From Rhodococcus sp. HM1 (lineage in GTDB: Bacteria > Actinomycetota > Actinomycetes > Mycobacteriales > Mycobacteriaceae), in contig NZ_JALPTB010000020.1 of the NCBI RefSeq assembly GCF_023218075.1, positions 34,033-98,032 of the forward strand: a stretch of DNA of 64,000 bases, read 5' to 3'. Below, piece by piece: positions 19,232-28,881 of the stretch. Below the pieces are notes generated by a model, which was given only the letters and a program-made list of their open reading frames with translations, was not told the origin of the DNA and did not search any database. Positions within the stretch are counted from its first letter, which is position 1. Every line of letters starts with the position of its first letter. Made by a program: the position numbers and the translations under genes.

Positions 19232-20431
19232 ATGGAACGGAGCGAAGGCGTGAAGGATGCATCAGCGGGTCGGTCTACCAGGGCCATTCACGGCACCACC
19301 GTCACCGACGCCCACGGTGCGCCGCACATGCCGGTCTACAACACCACGACCTTCGCGTTCGAGAACACCGCGGCGCTGCTCGACGTCGCCGACGGACGCG
19401 TCCGCGGCCCGCTCTACACCCGCTACGGCCTGAACCCGACGATCTTCGCCCTCGAGGAGACGATGGCCTCGATCGAAGGTGCCGCCAGCGCGTTGGCGTT
19501 CTGCTCGGGGATGGCGGCCGAGACCGCGCTGTTCGCGCACTACGGGCGCGACGGGATCGTGTGTGTCGGCGACGCCTACGGCGGCACCATGGAACTGCTC
19601 GGCAATCAGCTCGCGCAGCTCGGTATCACCACCACGTTCCTGCTGGGCGACGAACTCGACCGGCTCGAGGACGTGCTGAGCGACGGAGCGAAACTGGTGT
19701 TCTTCGAGACTCCGACCAACCCGGCGCTGGGCATCTACGACATCGCCGCGATCTCGGACCTGGCCCACCGCTACGGCGCGAAGGTCGCGGTCGACAACAC
19801 CTTCGCCTCGCCGGTCAATCAGCGCCCGCTGGAGCTGGGCACCGACCTCGTCTCGTATTCGGCGACGAAGTACCTCGGCGGACATTCCGATGTCACCGCC
19901 GGATTTGTGCTCGGCGCAACCGAACTCGTCGAACCACTGAAGGCCTGGCGGAAGAGTTTCGGTTCGACGATCGCGCCGGAAACGGCGTCGATGCTGTCGC
20001 GCAGCCTGCGCACCCTCGTCGTTCGGGTGCGTCAGCACAATGCCAACGCGCAGGCGGTCGCCGAGGCCATGGAGGCCGATCCGCGAGTGTCGCGAGTTCT
20101 GTATCCAGGTCTGCCGAGCTTTCCCGGTCACCTGCTGGCGGCGAAGCAGATGTCCGGGTTCGGCGGGGTCGTCACCATCGAGGTCGCGGCGGACGCAGAG
20201 ACGACCGTGCAGGTCGTCGACCGGCTCGAGTTGTTCGCGTTGGCGCCGAGCCTCGGTGGGGTGGAAAGCCTGGTGACGCAACCGGTCACCACCACCCACT
20301 ACGACCTCTCCCCCGAAGAACGCGAACGGCGCGGGATCACGGGATCGATGATTCGCCTGTCGATCGGGCTCGAGGACTCCGACGATCTGATCGCCGACCT
20401 CACCCGGGCGCTCGACGTCGTCGAACGCTGA
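19232..20431 (+). CDS. Cys/Met metabolism PLP-dependent enzyme
   Basis: 399-residue gamma-family PLP enzyme (cystathionine gamma-synthase / gamma-lyase / methionine gamma-lyase group). The substrate loop LYTRYGLNPT, the cofactor stacking region ALAFCSGMAAETALF, VAVDNTFASP and the Schiff-base lysine in SYSATKYLGGHSDVTAG are all intact, and the C-terminal ITGSMIRLSIGLEDSDDLI is typical. Which sulfur reaction it performs cannot be told from sequence alone. ATG 19232 has GAGGAG seven bases upstream. It ends 6 bp from the convergent DJ-1/PfpI gene and looks like a single-gene unit. Confidence 0.88.
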   Translation: MERSEGVKDASAGRSTRAIHGTTVTDAHGAPHMPVYNTTTFAFENTAALLDVADGRVRGPLYTRYGLNPTIFALEETMASIEGAASALAFCSGMAAETALFAHYGRDGIVCVGDAYGGTMELLGNQLAQLGITTTFLLGDELDRLEDVLSDGAKLVFFETPTNPALGIYDIAAISDLAHRYGAKVAVDNTFASPVNQRPLELGTDLVSYSATKYLGGHSDVTAGFVLGATELVEPLKAWRKSFGSTIAPETASMLSRSLRTLVVRVRQHNANAQAVAEAMEADPRVSRVLYPGLPSFPGHLLAAKQMSGFGGVVTIEVAADAETTVQVVDRLELFALAPSLGGVESLVTQPVTTTHYDLSPEERERRGITGSMIRLSIGLEDSDDLIADLTRALDVVER

Positions 20432-20437
20432 GTTCGG

Positions 20438-21061
20438 CTATTCGAGTCCGTGCGCCACGGCGAACAGATCACGGTCGGGGTCGGTGTGCAGCTCCAGCTC
20501 GATCTCGCGCGCGGCCCGCTCGGCCTCCTCGCGGCCGAACAAGTGGGTGAGCAGAGCACCCGTCATGTCCATGCCGGCGGCCACCCCGGACGAGGTCCAC
20601 CGGTCGCGGTCGTGCACCCATCGTGCGCTCGGCGCCCATTCGACGTCGGTGCCGTGACCGGATGCCCACTCGAAGGCCAGCTTGTTCGACGTCGCCCGAT
20701 ACCCGTCCAGCAGCCCGGCGGCGGCGAGCAGGGCGGAACCGGTGCACACCGATGTCACGATCGTCGCCGTCGAGGCCCACTCTCGAAGCCAGGCGAGGAA
20801 ACGTTCGTCTCGGACAAGGGAACGGGTGCCCATCCCTCCCGACACCAGCACGATGTCCGGTTCCGGGGCGTCGCCGTAGCTTGCGGTCGCGACGACCTCG
20901 GTTCCCTGGCTGCTGCGGACCGGTCCTTCGTGCGGCCCGAGCATCTGCACCTCGACCGAATCGGGGAACCTGCTCAGCAATGCCACGGGCCCGAAGACGT
21001 CCAGCAGTTCGAAGCCGTCGAACAGGACGATGGAGACGCTGCGCGTTGCCGATCCGGTCAC
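20438..21061 (-). CDS. DJ-1/PfpI family protein
   Basis: 207 residues. The fold's nucleophile elbow is TIVTSVCTGSALLAAAGLLD with the conserved cysteine, preceded by DIVLVSGGMGTRSL and followed by VHDRDRWTSSGVAAGMDMTG. This pattern matches isonitrile hydratase-like and GATase1-like members without the AraC DNA-binding domain. Function likely a cysteine-dependent hydratase or stress-related glyoxalase-like enzyme. GTG 21061 was chosen; the frame stays open to 21166 but that would run into the ribosome binding site of the divergent SRAP gene. Confidence 0.75.
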   Translation of the reverse strand: MTGSATRSVSIVLFDGFELLDVFGPVALLSRFPDSVEVQMLGPHEGPVRSSQGTEVVATASYGDAPEPDIVLVSGGMGTRSLVRDERFLAWLREWASTATIVTSVCTGSALLAAAGLLDGYRATSNKLAFEWASGHGTDVEWAPSARWVHDRDRWTSSGVAAGMDMTGALLTHLFGREEAERAAREIELELHTDPDRDLFAVAHGLE

Positions 21062-21168
21062 CTTCCGAGTCTTGCACGACGTCGGCGTGCCCCGGACGAC
21101 ATCACCACCGATCGTCCGCCGTTCCGGCAGGATGGGACGAGAGCCGAACCACGGGAAGGAGCGCACCG

Positions 21169-21885
21169 ATGTGTGGACGCTATGCGAGCACGAGCACCCG
21201 CGACGACCTGATCGCGGCGTACGAAACCGCAGCCACGGTCGGTGACGAACTGCCCCCGTCGTACAACATCGCCCCCACCCAGCGGGTGAACGTCGTGCTC
21301 GAACGCGCCCCGCGCGACGAACCCGACGCCGAGCCGGTGCGGCAGCTCAACAGCACGATCAGGTGGGGGCTGGTTCCGTTCTGGGCGAAGGACCCGAAGA
21401 TCGGTTCCCGCATGATCAACGCGCGCTCCGAGACCGTCACGAGCAAACCCGCGTTCAAAGCGGCCGCGGCACGTCGGCGCTGCATTCTGCCGGCCGACGG
21501 CTACTTCGAGTGGCTGAAGGACGAGAACGGCAAGAAGATCCCGTTCTTCCTCCACGCCGACAAACCGCTCGCGATGGCCGGCCTGTACGAATTGTGGCCG
21601 AATCCGGAACTACCCGAGGACGATCCGAACAGGTGGCTGTGGACGTGCACTGTGCTCACCCGACCGGCGACCGACGCGGCCGGGCACATCCACGACCGCT
21701 CCCCCGTGTTGCTGCCGGAGTCGTTCATCGACCCGTGGCTCGACCCGACCCTCACCGATCGCGACGACGTCGAAGCCCTGCTCAACTCGATCCCGGAGCC
21801 GCATCTGCACCCGTACGAGGTGAGCACCGCGGTGAACAATCCGCGCAACAACTCCCCGGAGCTACTGCTTCCGGTGAACCCGTGA
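21169..21885 (+). CDS. SOS response-associated peptidase family protein (SRAP/YedK/HMCES)
   Basis: 238 residues. After removal of Met1 the protein starts with Cys2 in MCGRYAS, the residue that forms a thiazolidine crosslink to abasic sites in single-stranded DNA. The other family blocks are SYNIAPTQRV, the RWGLVPFWAKD strand, MINARSETV, and CILPADGYFEWL with the active-site glutamate; HIHDRSPVLLP holds the conserved histidine. A complete, probably functional DNA-protein crosslink shield. ATG 21169 preceded by GAAGGAG at the right distance. Confidence 0.92.
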   Translation: MCGRYASTSTRDDLIAAYETAATVGDELPPSYNIAPTQRVNVVLERAPRDEPDAEPVRQLNSTIRWGLVPFWAKDPKIGSRMINARSETVTSKPAFKAAAARRRCILPADGYFEWLKDENGKKIPFFLHADKPLAMAGLYELWPNPELPEDDPNRWLWTCTVLTRPATDAAGHIHDRSPVLLPESFIDPWLDPTLTDRDDVEALLNSIPEPHLHPYEVSTAVNNPRNNSPELLLPVNP

Positions 21886-21948
21886 CGGCGACCCGATCCC
21901 GTCGGCGGGCGGAAACACCTTTCCTACACCGAGTTCCGCCGGTCCCGC

Positions 21949-22350
21949 TCACACGAGTGCATTCAGCACCTGCCCGATAGGGCCCGTCTCCGGTTTCGGC
22001 GAGGTGCAGTCGGACCAGTGCTCCGAATCGCTCAGCGTGAACACGGTGCGGTCCTCCGGTTCCCGGCCGGGCAGAACGAGCACGCGCCATCGCGGGATCC
22101 ATTCGCCGATGTCACCGCCGAGGTCGAGAGCCTGGGCGATCGCGTCGACGTCGTGGTGCTGGAACTCGACTCTGTTTCCGTCCCAGGACAATTGCACGGT
22201 TTTTCCGTCGACGATCTCGACGAGCACGTGCACCGCGAGATCGCGGTCCGCGAGGGCGTGCCGAGCACGGATGTGATGGACGTGATGGCCGTCGTGGTAC
22301 GAGCGGCACGTGACGGCGGTGCGGACGATCGAACGAGCGACAAGGATCAT
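21949..22350 (-). CDS. Hypothetical protein
   Basis: 133 residues from ATG 22350, which has a strong GGAGGA site eight bases upstream; longer frames upstream read arginine-rich artefact. The protein is rich in His near the N-terminus (SYHDGHHVHHIRARHALADR) and continues as a beta-rich domain with VELV-type strands and WIPRWRVLVLPGREPEDRTV. No signal peptide or membrane helix. I do not recognise the family. It is monocistronic, convergent with the SRAP gene. Confidence 0.6.
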   Translation of the reverse strand: MILVARSIVRTAVTCRSYHDGHHVHHIRARHALADRDLAVHVLVEIVDGKTVQLSWDGNRVEFQHHDVDAIAQALDLGGDIGEWIPRWRVLVLPGREPEDRTVFTLSDSEHWSDCTSPKPETGPIGQVLNALV

Positions 22351-22545
22351 CGTGTTCCTCCGGGTAAGCCCCGGGACGGGGCGCTCCTGTCCGAGCCGGT
22401 CGGTCTCGGACCGCTTCGTCACCCGAACCACCCGCGAGCGTGGGGTTGGTGTGCCGTCCAGTCGGGGCTTGGCGACGGCAACTCGTGAAGCACCGTCACT
22501 GTACCGCATCCCCTCGGTGTGGTTTTGTGGCGACCCCAACCGCCA

Positions 22546-23454
22546 CTAATGCACACCGGCGGCGGAGCCGCCGGGATCGGGGACGTGGAAGTGCTCGTCG
22601 CGCAGGCGGAATGCCTCCTTGGTCCCGTGTTCGGCCCTCGTCTTGACGAAGTTGAACTCACCAGGCCCGAACTGCAGGTTCGTGCCGAAGGCGTGGAACA
22701 GATAGCTCGCGACCTCCTCGCCCTGGTAGGCCTGACTCTGCTCGACGAGCCGGAACGCCTCCTTCGCGATGACGACGCCGTCGGCGGGCATCTTCGCGGC
22801 CTTCTCCGCCCAGTACCGGGCGCGAGCGGTGACCGCACCGGGCTCGCATGTCTCGGTGAACACGCCGAGGTGTTCGACGGACGCGGCGTCGACGATGTCG
22901 CCGGTCAGCAGCAGCCGGCGCGCGAGCACCGGTCCGAGCCGGTGGAAGAACATGTGCAGGCTGCCCAGTGCCGGGCCGAGGAACCGGGTCGCGGGCATCC
23001 CGATGCGGGTGTCCCGCGCGATCACGGAGATGTCGGTCATCAGTGCCATCTCGAACCCACCACCGAGCGCGTAACCGCTGATCTCCCCCACCGTGACCTT
23101 CGGATAGCCCAGGAACTCGTGGTAGAAGCCGAATGTCTTGCGGTCGACGGTGAGACGGCGCCGCTGGCTGGGCCGGCTCTTCTGCGAACGGTCCCACTCA
23201 CCCTTCGTGCCATACTACCCATATGCGTTGTTCATATCGGCCCCGGTACTGAACACACCGTCGGCGCCCCGCAGCAGCACGACCGTGATGTCATCGTCCT
23301 GCGCGACGTCGTCGAGGTATCGGGCGAGCGCGTCGCGCATAGGGGCGTCGTAAGAATTGCGGCGCGCGGGGTCGTTGAGGGTGACGGTCGCGATGCGGCG
23401 ATCCGGATCCACGTCGAAGAGGACACGTCCGTCCGCGGCACTGGAGCTCGTCAT
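22546..23454 (-). pseudogene. Enoyl-CoA hydratase-like gene interrupted by an in-frame amber codon
   Basis: One continuous frame of 303 codons runs from ATG 23454 to the stop at 22546, broken only by TAG at 23217-23215. Before it: SSSAADGRVLFDVDPDRRIA, ATVTLNDPARRNSYDAPMRD and FSTGADMNNAYG. After it the same frame continues YGTKGEWDRSQKSRPSQ and then GEISGYALGGGFEMALMTD, keeping the first hydratase glutamate. There is no frameshift and no other damage over 220 codons downstream, so the lesion is recent, a sequencing error, or read through. TGG to TAG (Trp to stop) is the simplest change. The gene is divergent from the crotonase at 23543 and shares its operator region. Confidence 0.85.
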
Positions 23455-23482
23455 CGTTGTCTCTCTTCCGCTGGATCGGGCA

Positions 23483-23515
23483 TAACGGTATGGGATACTG
23501 TAGATACACCAGTAT
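23483..23515. promoter_or_regulatory. Operator-like site B in divergent crotonase promoter
   Basis: TAACGGTAT begins the block and CAGTAT ends it; the core TACTG (23496-23500), nine bases, CAGTA (23510-23514) is a perfect inverted repeat. The whole 33 bp aligns without gaps to 58153-58185, also upstream of a crotonase. It ends 27 bp before the ATG at 23543, where a repressor would block transcription. Confidence 0.6.
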
Positions 23516-23542
23516 GGCTGTCATCTCCGCAGAAGGAAACAC

Positions 23543-24346
23543 ATGCCGTTCGACACGATCGAGTACGAAGTCGACGGGCACACGGCCACTCTCACGCTGA
23601 ACCGGCCCGAAGCCCTCAATGCGCTCAGCCCCCACATGATCACCGAACTGCGCGCCGCGTACGCCGAGGCGGAGAACGACGACAAGGTCTGGACGCTCGT
23701 CGTCACCGGCACCGGCCGCGCGTTCTGCACCGGGGCCGACGTCAAGGAGATCCCCGGTGACGGCAAGGTGATCAACGAGCGCCCGTATCTGTCGACCTAC
23801 GAACAGTGGGAGGCGCCCCAGGAGGGCACACCACCGTTCCGGACCATGACGAAACCGATCGTCGCCGCGATCAACGGTCTGTGCTGCGGCGCAGGACTCG
23901 ACTGGGTCACCACCTGCGACATCGTGATCGCCTCGGAGGAGGCCACCTTCTTCGACCCGCACGTGAGCATCGGCCTGGTCGCCGGCCGCGAGATGGTCCG
24001 GGTGTCCCGGGTGCTGCCCCGGTCGGTCGCCCTGCGCATGGCGCTCATGGGCAAACACGAGCGGATGAGCGCCGCGCGCGCATACGAATTGGGGATGGTC
24101 ACCGAGGTCGTCGAGCACGACCGGCTCCTGGACCGCGCCCACGAGATCGCCGGCATCGTCAATTCCAATGCGCCCCTGGCAGTTCGGGGAACACGGCTGG
24201 CGATCGTCAAAGGCCTGAACGTCCCGCTGCACGAGGCGGAGATGCTGGCCGAGTCGTTCCGCGAACGCGTGACCCGCACCGAAGACGCCCTCGAGGGCCC
24301 GCGCGCGTTCGTCGAGAAGCGGGCACCCGTGTGGCAGTGCCGGTGA
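23543..24346 (+). CDS. Enoyl-CoA hydratase/isomerase family protein
   Basis: 267-residue crotonase. ATLTLNRPEALNALSP opens the fold, RAFCTGADVKEIPG forms one half of the oxyanion hole and INGLCCGAGLDWVTTCDIVI the other. The first catalytic position is Asp (GLDW) and the second region reads HVSIGLVAGREMVRVSRVLP, so it is not a textbook hydratase. The C-terminal helix EGPRAFVEKRAPVWQ is normal. ATG 23543 is preceded by AGAAGGA. Its stop overlaps the next ligase start by four bases (GTGA), so hydratase-like and ligase steps are made together. Confidence 0.85.
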   Translation: MPFDTIEYEVDGHTATLTLNRPEALNALSPHMITELRAAYAEAENDDKVWTLVVTGTGRAFCTGADVKEIPGDGKVINERPYLSTYEQWEAPQEGTPPFRTMTKPIVAAINGLCCGAGLDWVTTCDIVIASEEATFFDPHVSIGLVAGREMVRVSRVLPRSVALRMALMGKHERMSAARAYELGMVTEVVEHDRLLDRAHEIAGIVNSNAPLAVRGTRLAIVKGLNVPLHEAEMLAESFRERVTRTEDALEGPRAFVEKRAPVWQCR

Positions 24347-25812
24347 CCACGCACGCATTGTCCGCGCGCATCGCCGCGGTCCTTGCGCTCGCACCGGATT
24401 CGCCGATGGTCGAATTCGACGACGCATGGGTGTCGCGAGGGCGGATGCGCGACGCAGTGCGCCGGATCGCGTCGACCCCCGGCGCCGACGGTGAGGTGGG
24501 GATACTGCTGCGCAACCGCCCCGAGTTCGTCGCCGCGCTTCTCGGCGTCCTGGCGGTGGGCGGCACCGTCGTGGTGATCAACCCCGCACGCGGCGACGAC
24601 CGCACCCGGGCCGACATCGCCGCACTCCGGCTTCCGCTGATCATCGGTGGTCCCGACGACCTGCGTGCCCTCGTCGCACCCTTACCCGGCACCGTGACCG
24701 TCGAACTGAGCGGTCTCGATGCCGAACCACACCTCATACCCGCGACTGTCGGACCGGAACTCCGCGACAGCACCGGTGTGGCGGTTCGGATGCTCACCAG
24801 CGGCACGACCGGACCTCCCAAGCGCATCGACCTGACCTACGACATGCTCGCTCGCAGCGTCCTGGGACCGGACGCGAACCGCGCACCCGCACCGACCCGG
24901 CCGCGCACCGGTGTCGCCATCGTCAACGCACCGCTCGTCCACATCGGCGGGGTGTTCCGGGCCCTGCAATGCGTCACCGAAGCGCGGCCGTTCGTGCTGC
25001 TCCCCCGCTTCGAACTCGATCGGTGGATCGCCGCGGTACGCACGCACCGGCCGCGCGCGGTGTCGTTGGTGCCGGCCGCGCTGCGCACGGTGCTGCATTC
25101 CGACCTCGGCCGCGAGGACCTCGCGTCGATCGAGGTCGTCACGTCCGGCACCGCACCGCTGTCCGCCGACGACGCGGACGCCTTCCACGACAAGTTCGGC
25201 ATACCGGTACTCACGTCGTATGCCGCGACCGAGTTCGGCGGTGGCGTCGCGGGCTGGACCCTGCCCGAACATCGCCGGTACTGGCAGACCAAACGCGGCA
25301 GCGTCGGCCGAGCGAGTGGCGGTGCGCGACTGCGGGTCGTGGACGACGACGGCGCAGTCCTGCCCGCCGACCGTCCCGGTCTGCTCGAGGTCAAACCGGG
25401 CCAGCTCGGCCCGAAATCGGAGTGGATCCGCACCACCGACCTCGCCCGCATCGACGAGGACGGGTTCGTGTGGATTCTGGGCCGCGCCGATCAGGCGATC
25501 ATCCGCGGCGGTTTCAAGGTCCTGCCCGACGACGTGCGCGCCGCGCTGGAACAGCATCCCGGGGTCGACGGTGCCGCGGTCGTGGCGGCACCGCACGATC
25601 GGCTCGGTGAGGTGCCCTGCGCCGTTGTCGAACCGCGGAACGGGGTCACCGTGACCTCCGACGAACTCGTCGAATTCCTGCGAACCCGGCTGGCGCCGTA
25701 TGAGATTCCGGCACGGATCGTGTTCGTCGGTGCGCTTCCCCGAACTCCTTCCGGCAAGGCCGATCTCGGCGTGGTCCGCGCGCTGGTCCGCGAATCCAGC
25801 GGGAACACCTGA
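24343..25812 (+). CDS. AMP-dependent acyl-CoA ligase
   Basis: About 489 residues from GTG 24343; GTG 24337 is also possible. The P-loop MLTSGTTGPPKRIDLTYDML, the A5 segment LTSYAATEFGGGVAG, the A7/A8 stretch RTTDLARIDEDGFVWILGRA and the A10 lysine in RTPSGKADLGVV are present. The protein is somewhat shorter than average because the N-terminal subdomain is compact. Substrate unknown; distinct from the FadD19-like ligases elsewhere in the window. Convergent with the aldehyde dehydrogenase gene, ten bases apart. Confidence 0.85.
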   Translation: MTTHALSARIAAVLALAPDSPMVEFDDAWVSRGRMRDAVRRIASTPGADGEVGILLRNRPEFVAALLGVLAVGGTVVVINPARGDDRTRADIAALRLPLIIGGPDDLRALVAPLPGTVTVELSGLDAEPHLIPATVGPELRDSTGVAVRMLTSGTTGPPKRIDLTYDMLARSVLGPDANRAPAPTRPRTGVAIVNAPLVHIGGVFRALQCVTEARPFVLLPRFELDRWIAAVRTHRPRAVSLVPAALRTVLHSDLGREDLASIEVVTSGTAPLSADDADAFHDKFGIPVLTSYAATEFGGGVAGWTLPEHRRYWQTKRGSVGRASGGARLRVVDDDGAVLPADRPGLLEVKPGQLGPKSEWIRTTDLARIDEDGFVWILGRADQAIIRGGFKVLPDDVRAALEQHPGVDGAAVVAAPHDRLGEVPCAVVEPRNGVTVTSDELVEFLRTRLAPYEIPARIVFVGALPRTPSGKADLGVVRALVRESSGNT

Positions 25813-25822
25813 GCCGCTGCGG

Positions 25823-27361
25823 TCAAGACGTGACGGTCCCGGAGGGCGTCGGCCCATCCGTCGTACGGTGCGGAAGGCGACCGCGGGTACGTCGCCGCGA
25901 ACGGCGGTGAGCGGCGTTCAGTGCGAGATCGACGATCTTGCGGGTCGGGGCGGCGAACGGTGGGGCGGCCATCGCGGTGACGGCGAACGGCAGGTCGGTG
26001 CCGACGATCGTGCGGTGGTGGCTGAACGTGTCGAACCCGACCTTGCCGTGGTAGGCACCCATGCCGCTGTGCCCGACCCCGCCGAACGGCGCGTCGTCGG
26101 GGAGCATGTGGATCGCGAAGTCGTTTCGGGCGACACCGCCGGTACGGGTCCCGCGGACGAAGCGGCGGAAGTCCGGACCGTCGGGACCGAACCAGTACGC
26201 GACCAGCGGCGACGGGCCGGCGTTGACCCGGTCGATCACCTCGTCCAGCGACGTGTACGGGCGGACGAGCACGACCGGCCCGAAGATCTCCTCGGTCGCG
26301 ATGCGCATCTCGTCGGTGACGTCCCGGACGACGGTCGGCGCGATCTTGCGGGTCGCCGGGTCGGGCAGGATCTCACCCACCGGCGCCACCGGTTCGATGC
26401 GCGCACCTCGGGCCCGCGCGTCGTCGAGCAGCGCCAGGATCCGTTCGTAGTTCGCGGTGTCGACGCATGCGGTGTAGTCGTCGTTGCCGACGACGGTCGG
26501 GAACATCGCGCGCAGCGTCGACTGCAGAGTCACGGTGAACGCGTCGATCCGGTCGGCGGGTACGTAGACGTAGTCGGGGCACACGCACACCTGGCCACCG
26601 TTGACCATCCGCGCCCGGGCGATGCGCTCGGCGGATCGGTGCACGTCCGCGTCCGGCGCGACCACGACCGGATTCTTCCCGCCGAGTTCGAGCGTCACCG
26701 GTACCAGGTTCTCCGCAGCGGCCCGCTGCACGAGCTTCCCGACGCGGGTCGAGCCGGTGAAGAACAGGTGGTCGAACGGCAGTGCGGAGAACTCCGCGGC
26801 CACGTCGGCACCGCCGGTGACGACCGCGAACTCGGTCGGATCGAAATAGGACGATGCAAGCGACCGCGTGAGTTCTGCTGTGTGACCGGCGATCTCGGAC
26901 ATCTTGATCATCACGCGATTGCCGGCGGCGAACGCGGCCGCCGCGGGCAGTACGACGAGATTGAGCGGGAAGTTCCAGGGTCCGATGATGCCGACGACGC
27001 CGAGCGGGGTGGGCTGGACCTCGGCCCGGATTCCGTATAGCCGGGCGCCGGGCTTGGGGTTGCGCGGTTTCATCCATTTGTCGACGTGGGCCCGGGTGTG
27101 TTCGATCACCGAGAGCATGCCCATGATCTCGGTGAACAGCGTCCCCGTGCGCGAACGGGTCCCGAAGTCGGTGGACAACGCGTCGACGTAGGCGTCGCGG
27201 TTGTCCAGAACCATCGCAACGAGCCGGTCGATCCGGTCCCGCCGAACCGCCGCGGTGGGTGGACCTTCCGCCAGGAACCCCCGACGCTGCTCGTCGAGCA
27301 GCGTGGCGAGGTCCGGTGCCGGGTGGAGGTCGGTGGGATTGTCGGCGGTGCCGGTGCTCAT
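25823..27361 (-). CDS. Aldehyde dehydrogenase, coniferyl-aldehyde-dehydrogenase-like
   Basis: 512 residues. Oxidises an aldehyde to the acid with NAD(P). VVGIIGPWNFPLNLVVLP is the cofactor-domain start, FFTGSTRVGKLV the Rossmann turn, VTLELGGKNPVVV supplies the general-base glutamate and NGGQVCVCPDYVYV the nucleophilic cysteine. The short N-terminus and the C-terminal HSGMGAYHGKVGFDTFSHHR are typical of class-3-like or coniferyl aldehyde dehydrogenases, which accept lipophilic aldehydes. It would oxidise an alcohol-derived aldehyde made after P450 attack (inference). ATG 27361 has GGGAAGG upstream. The last 20 residues are Arg-rich and poorly conserved in appearance. Confidence 0.88.
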   Translation of the reverse strand: MSTGTADNPTDLHPAPDLATLLDEQRRGFLAEGPPTAAVRRDRIDRLVAMVLDNRDAYVDALSTDFGTRSRTGTLFTEIMGMLSVIEHTRAHVDKWMKPRNPKPGARLYGIRAEVQPTPLGVVGIIGPWNFPLNLVVLPAAAAFAAGNRVMIKMSEIAGHTAELTRSLASSYFDPTEFAVVTGGADVAAEFSALPFDHLFFTGSTRVGKLVQRAAAENLVPVTLELGGKNPVVVAPDADVHRSAERIARARMVNGGQVCVCPDYVYVPADRIDAFTVTLQSTLRAMFPTVVGNDDYTACVDTANYERILALLDDARARGARIEPVAPVGEILPDPATRKIAPTVVRDVTDEMRIATEEIFGPVVLVRPYTSLDEVIDRVNAGPSPLVAYWFGPDGPDFRRFVRGTRTGGVARNDFAIHMLPDDAPFGGVGHSGMGAYHGKVGFDTFSHHRTIVGTDLPFAVTAMAAPPFAAPTRKIVDLALNAAHRRSRRRTRGRLPHRTTDGPTPSGTVTS

Positions 27362-27572
27362 TCGCTCAGCCTTCCCGGTCGAGTCTGATCGGCAGGCTCG
27401 ACGCCGACCGCACGAACTTCGACCCGTCGGCGGATATCGATCCCGTAACATCAACTGTAATACCGAACACCTGTCTGGAAGTCCGAATACAGGGGGATTC
27501 TGTGACCGGCCGACACTACATCGAATTGCGCACCGATGCAGCACTTTCCAACGGTTCGCAGGACGGGGCCCG

Positions 27573-28841
27573 ATGACCGTCGACGGCGCCACCTCGCCGC
27601 GCCCCTTTCATCGGCTCGACATCTCGGCGCCCGAGTTCTGGAAGAACGACTTCCGCACCCGGGACGACACGTTCGCGGCACTGCGCGCCGAGGAGGGCTT
27701 GAGCTGGCACCCACCTACCCCGTCGATCTTCCCGCACGCGGAGACCGGATTCTGGGCGGTCACGCGCCACAGCGACATCCAGTACGTCAGCCGCAATCAC
27801 GAATTGTTCTGCTCTAGCCAGGGTGTGAGCATGGACCCGATGCCGGCCGAGATCCAGCGGGCGATGGCCTTCTTCCTCGCCATGGATCCGCCCGAGCACA
27901 CCCGGTACCGCCGTCTGATCAACATGGCCTTCACCCCGAGACAGATCCGGTTGATCGAGGACCAGATCCGAACCAGTGCCCGGGAGATCGTCGACGATCT
28001 GGTTGCCGACCTCGCGGCGAACGGCACGGTGGATTTCGCTGCGGAGTACTCACGCAGGATGCCGATGCGCACGATCTCCGACATGATCGGCGTCGCTCCC
28101 GAGGATCGGGAGAAAATCGCCGATGCGGTGGAGAGCCTGTTCGGCGCCAGCGACGAGGAGTATTCCTCCCTCGAGGAACGCGCACCGCATCTGATGACCC
28201 AGCTCGGCATCCTGGCCGGCGCCGGCACCGAACTCGCGGGTGCGCGTCGCGAAGATCCCCGAGACGATCTGATGACCAACATCGTGAACGCCGAGGTCGA
28301 CGGCCATCGCCTGAGCGACGAGGACATCGGCGCGTTCATGGTGCTGCTCGGTTCCGCGGGCAACGACACCACCAAGCAGGCGAGCAGTCACGCCCTCGCC
28401 GCGCTCGTCGCGCACCCGGAGCAGCGGGACTGGCTGCTCGCGGATTTCGATGCCCGTATCGACGGTGCCGTCGACGAGTTCGTGCGCTGGTCGACTCCGG
28501 TCATCCACTTCGCCCGGCACGCGACGGAGGACACCGAGGTCGCGGGCACGAAGATCGGAGCCGGCGAGAAGGTCGTGCTGTTCTACTGTTCCGGCAACCG
28601 CGACGAGTCGGTGTTCGACCGACCCCACGAGTTCGACATCACCCGAACTTCGAATCCGCACGTCGGCTTCGGCGCGCCGGGTCCGCACTCGTGCCTGGGC
28701 CGGCAGCTCGCGAAGATGGAACTGCGGCATCTGTTCCACGAGCTCCTGACGCGACTGCCGGACCTCAGCGTCGGCGAACCCGAGTACGTGCACAGCGATT
28801 TCGTGCACGGCATCAAGCGGATGGCGATCAGCCTGCGCTGA
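27573..28841 (+). CDS. Cytochrome P450
   Basis: 422 residues. The I-helix reads LLGSAGNDTTKQASSHAL, a GNDTTK form seen in actinobacterial P450s related to the CYP124/125/142 and CYP126 groups; the K-helix is VDEFVRWSTP and the haem loop FGAPGPHSCLGRQLAKME places Cys near 374. CYP125/142 relatives hydroxylate terminal carbons of sterol side chains, so a lipophilic branched substrate is reasonable but unproven. ATG 27573 with GGACGGGG upstream. It is divergent from the aldehyde dehydrogenase across 211 bp and ends before the strong hairpin 28882-28921. Confidence 0.9.
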   Translation: MTVDGATSPRPFHRLDISAPEFWKNDFRTRDDTFAALRAEEGLSWHPPTPSIFPHAETGFWAVTRHSDIQYVSRNHELFCSSQGVSMDPMPAEIQRAMAFFLAMDPPEHTRYRRLINMAFTPRQIRLIEDQIRTSAREIVDDLVADLAANGTVDFAAEYSRRMPMRTISDMIGVAPEDREKIADAVESLFGASDEEYSSLEERAPHLMTQLGILAGAGTELAGARREDPRDDLMTNIVNAEVDGHRLSDEDIGAFMVLLGSAGNDTTKQASSHALAALVAHPEQRDWLLADFDARIDGAVDEFVRWSTPVIHFARHATEDTEVAGTKIGAGEKVVLFYCSGNRDESVFDRPHEFDITRTSNPHVGFGAPGPHSCLGRQLAKMELRHLFHELLTRLPDLSVGEPEYVHSDFVHGIKRMAISLR

Positions 28842-28881
28842 CAGCCGATCCCACATCGACCCCCCGTCACCCGGAACGGCC

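Noticed and set aside
23215..23217. Recoding of the amber codon as pyrrolysine or another special residue
   Set aside because: No pyrrolysine genes or context are visible and actinobacteria of this kind do not use it; a nonsense mutation or read error is simpler.
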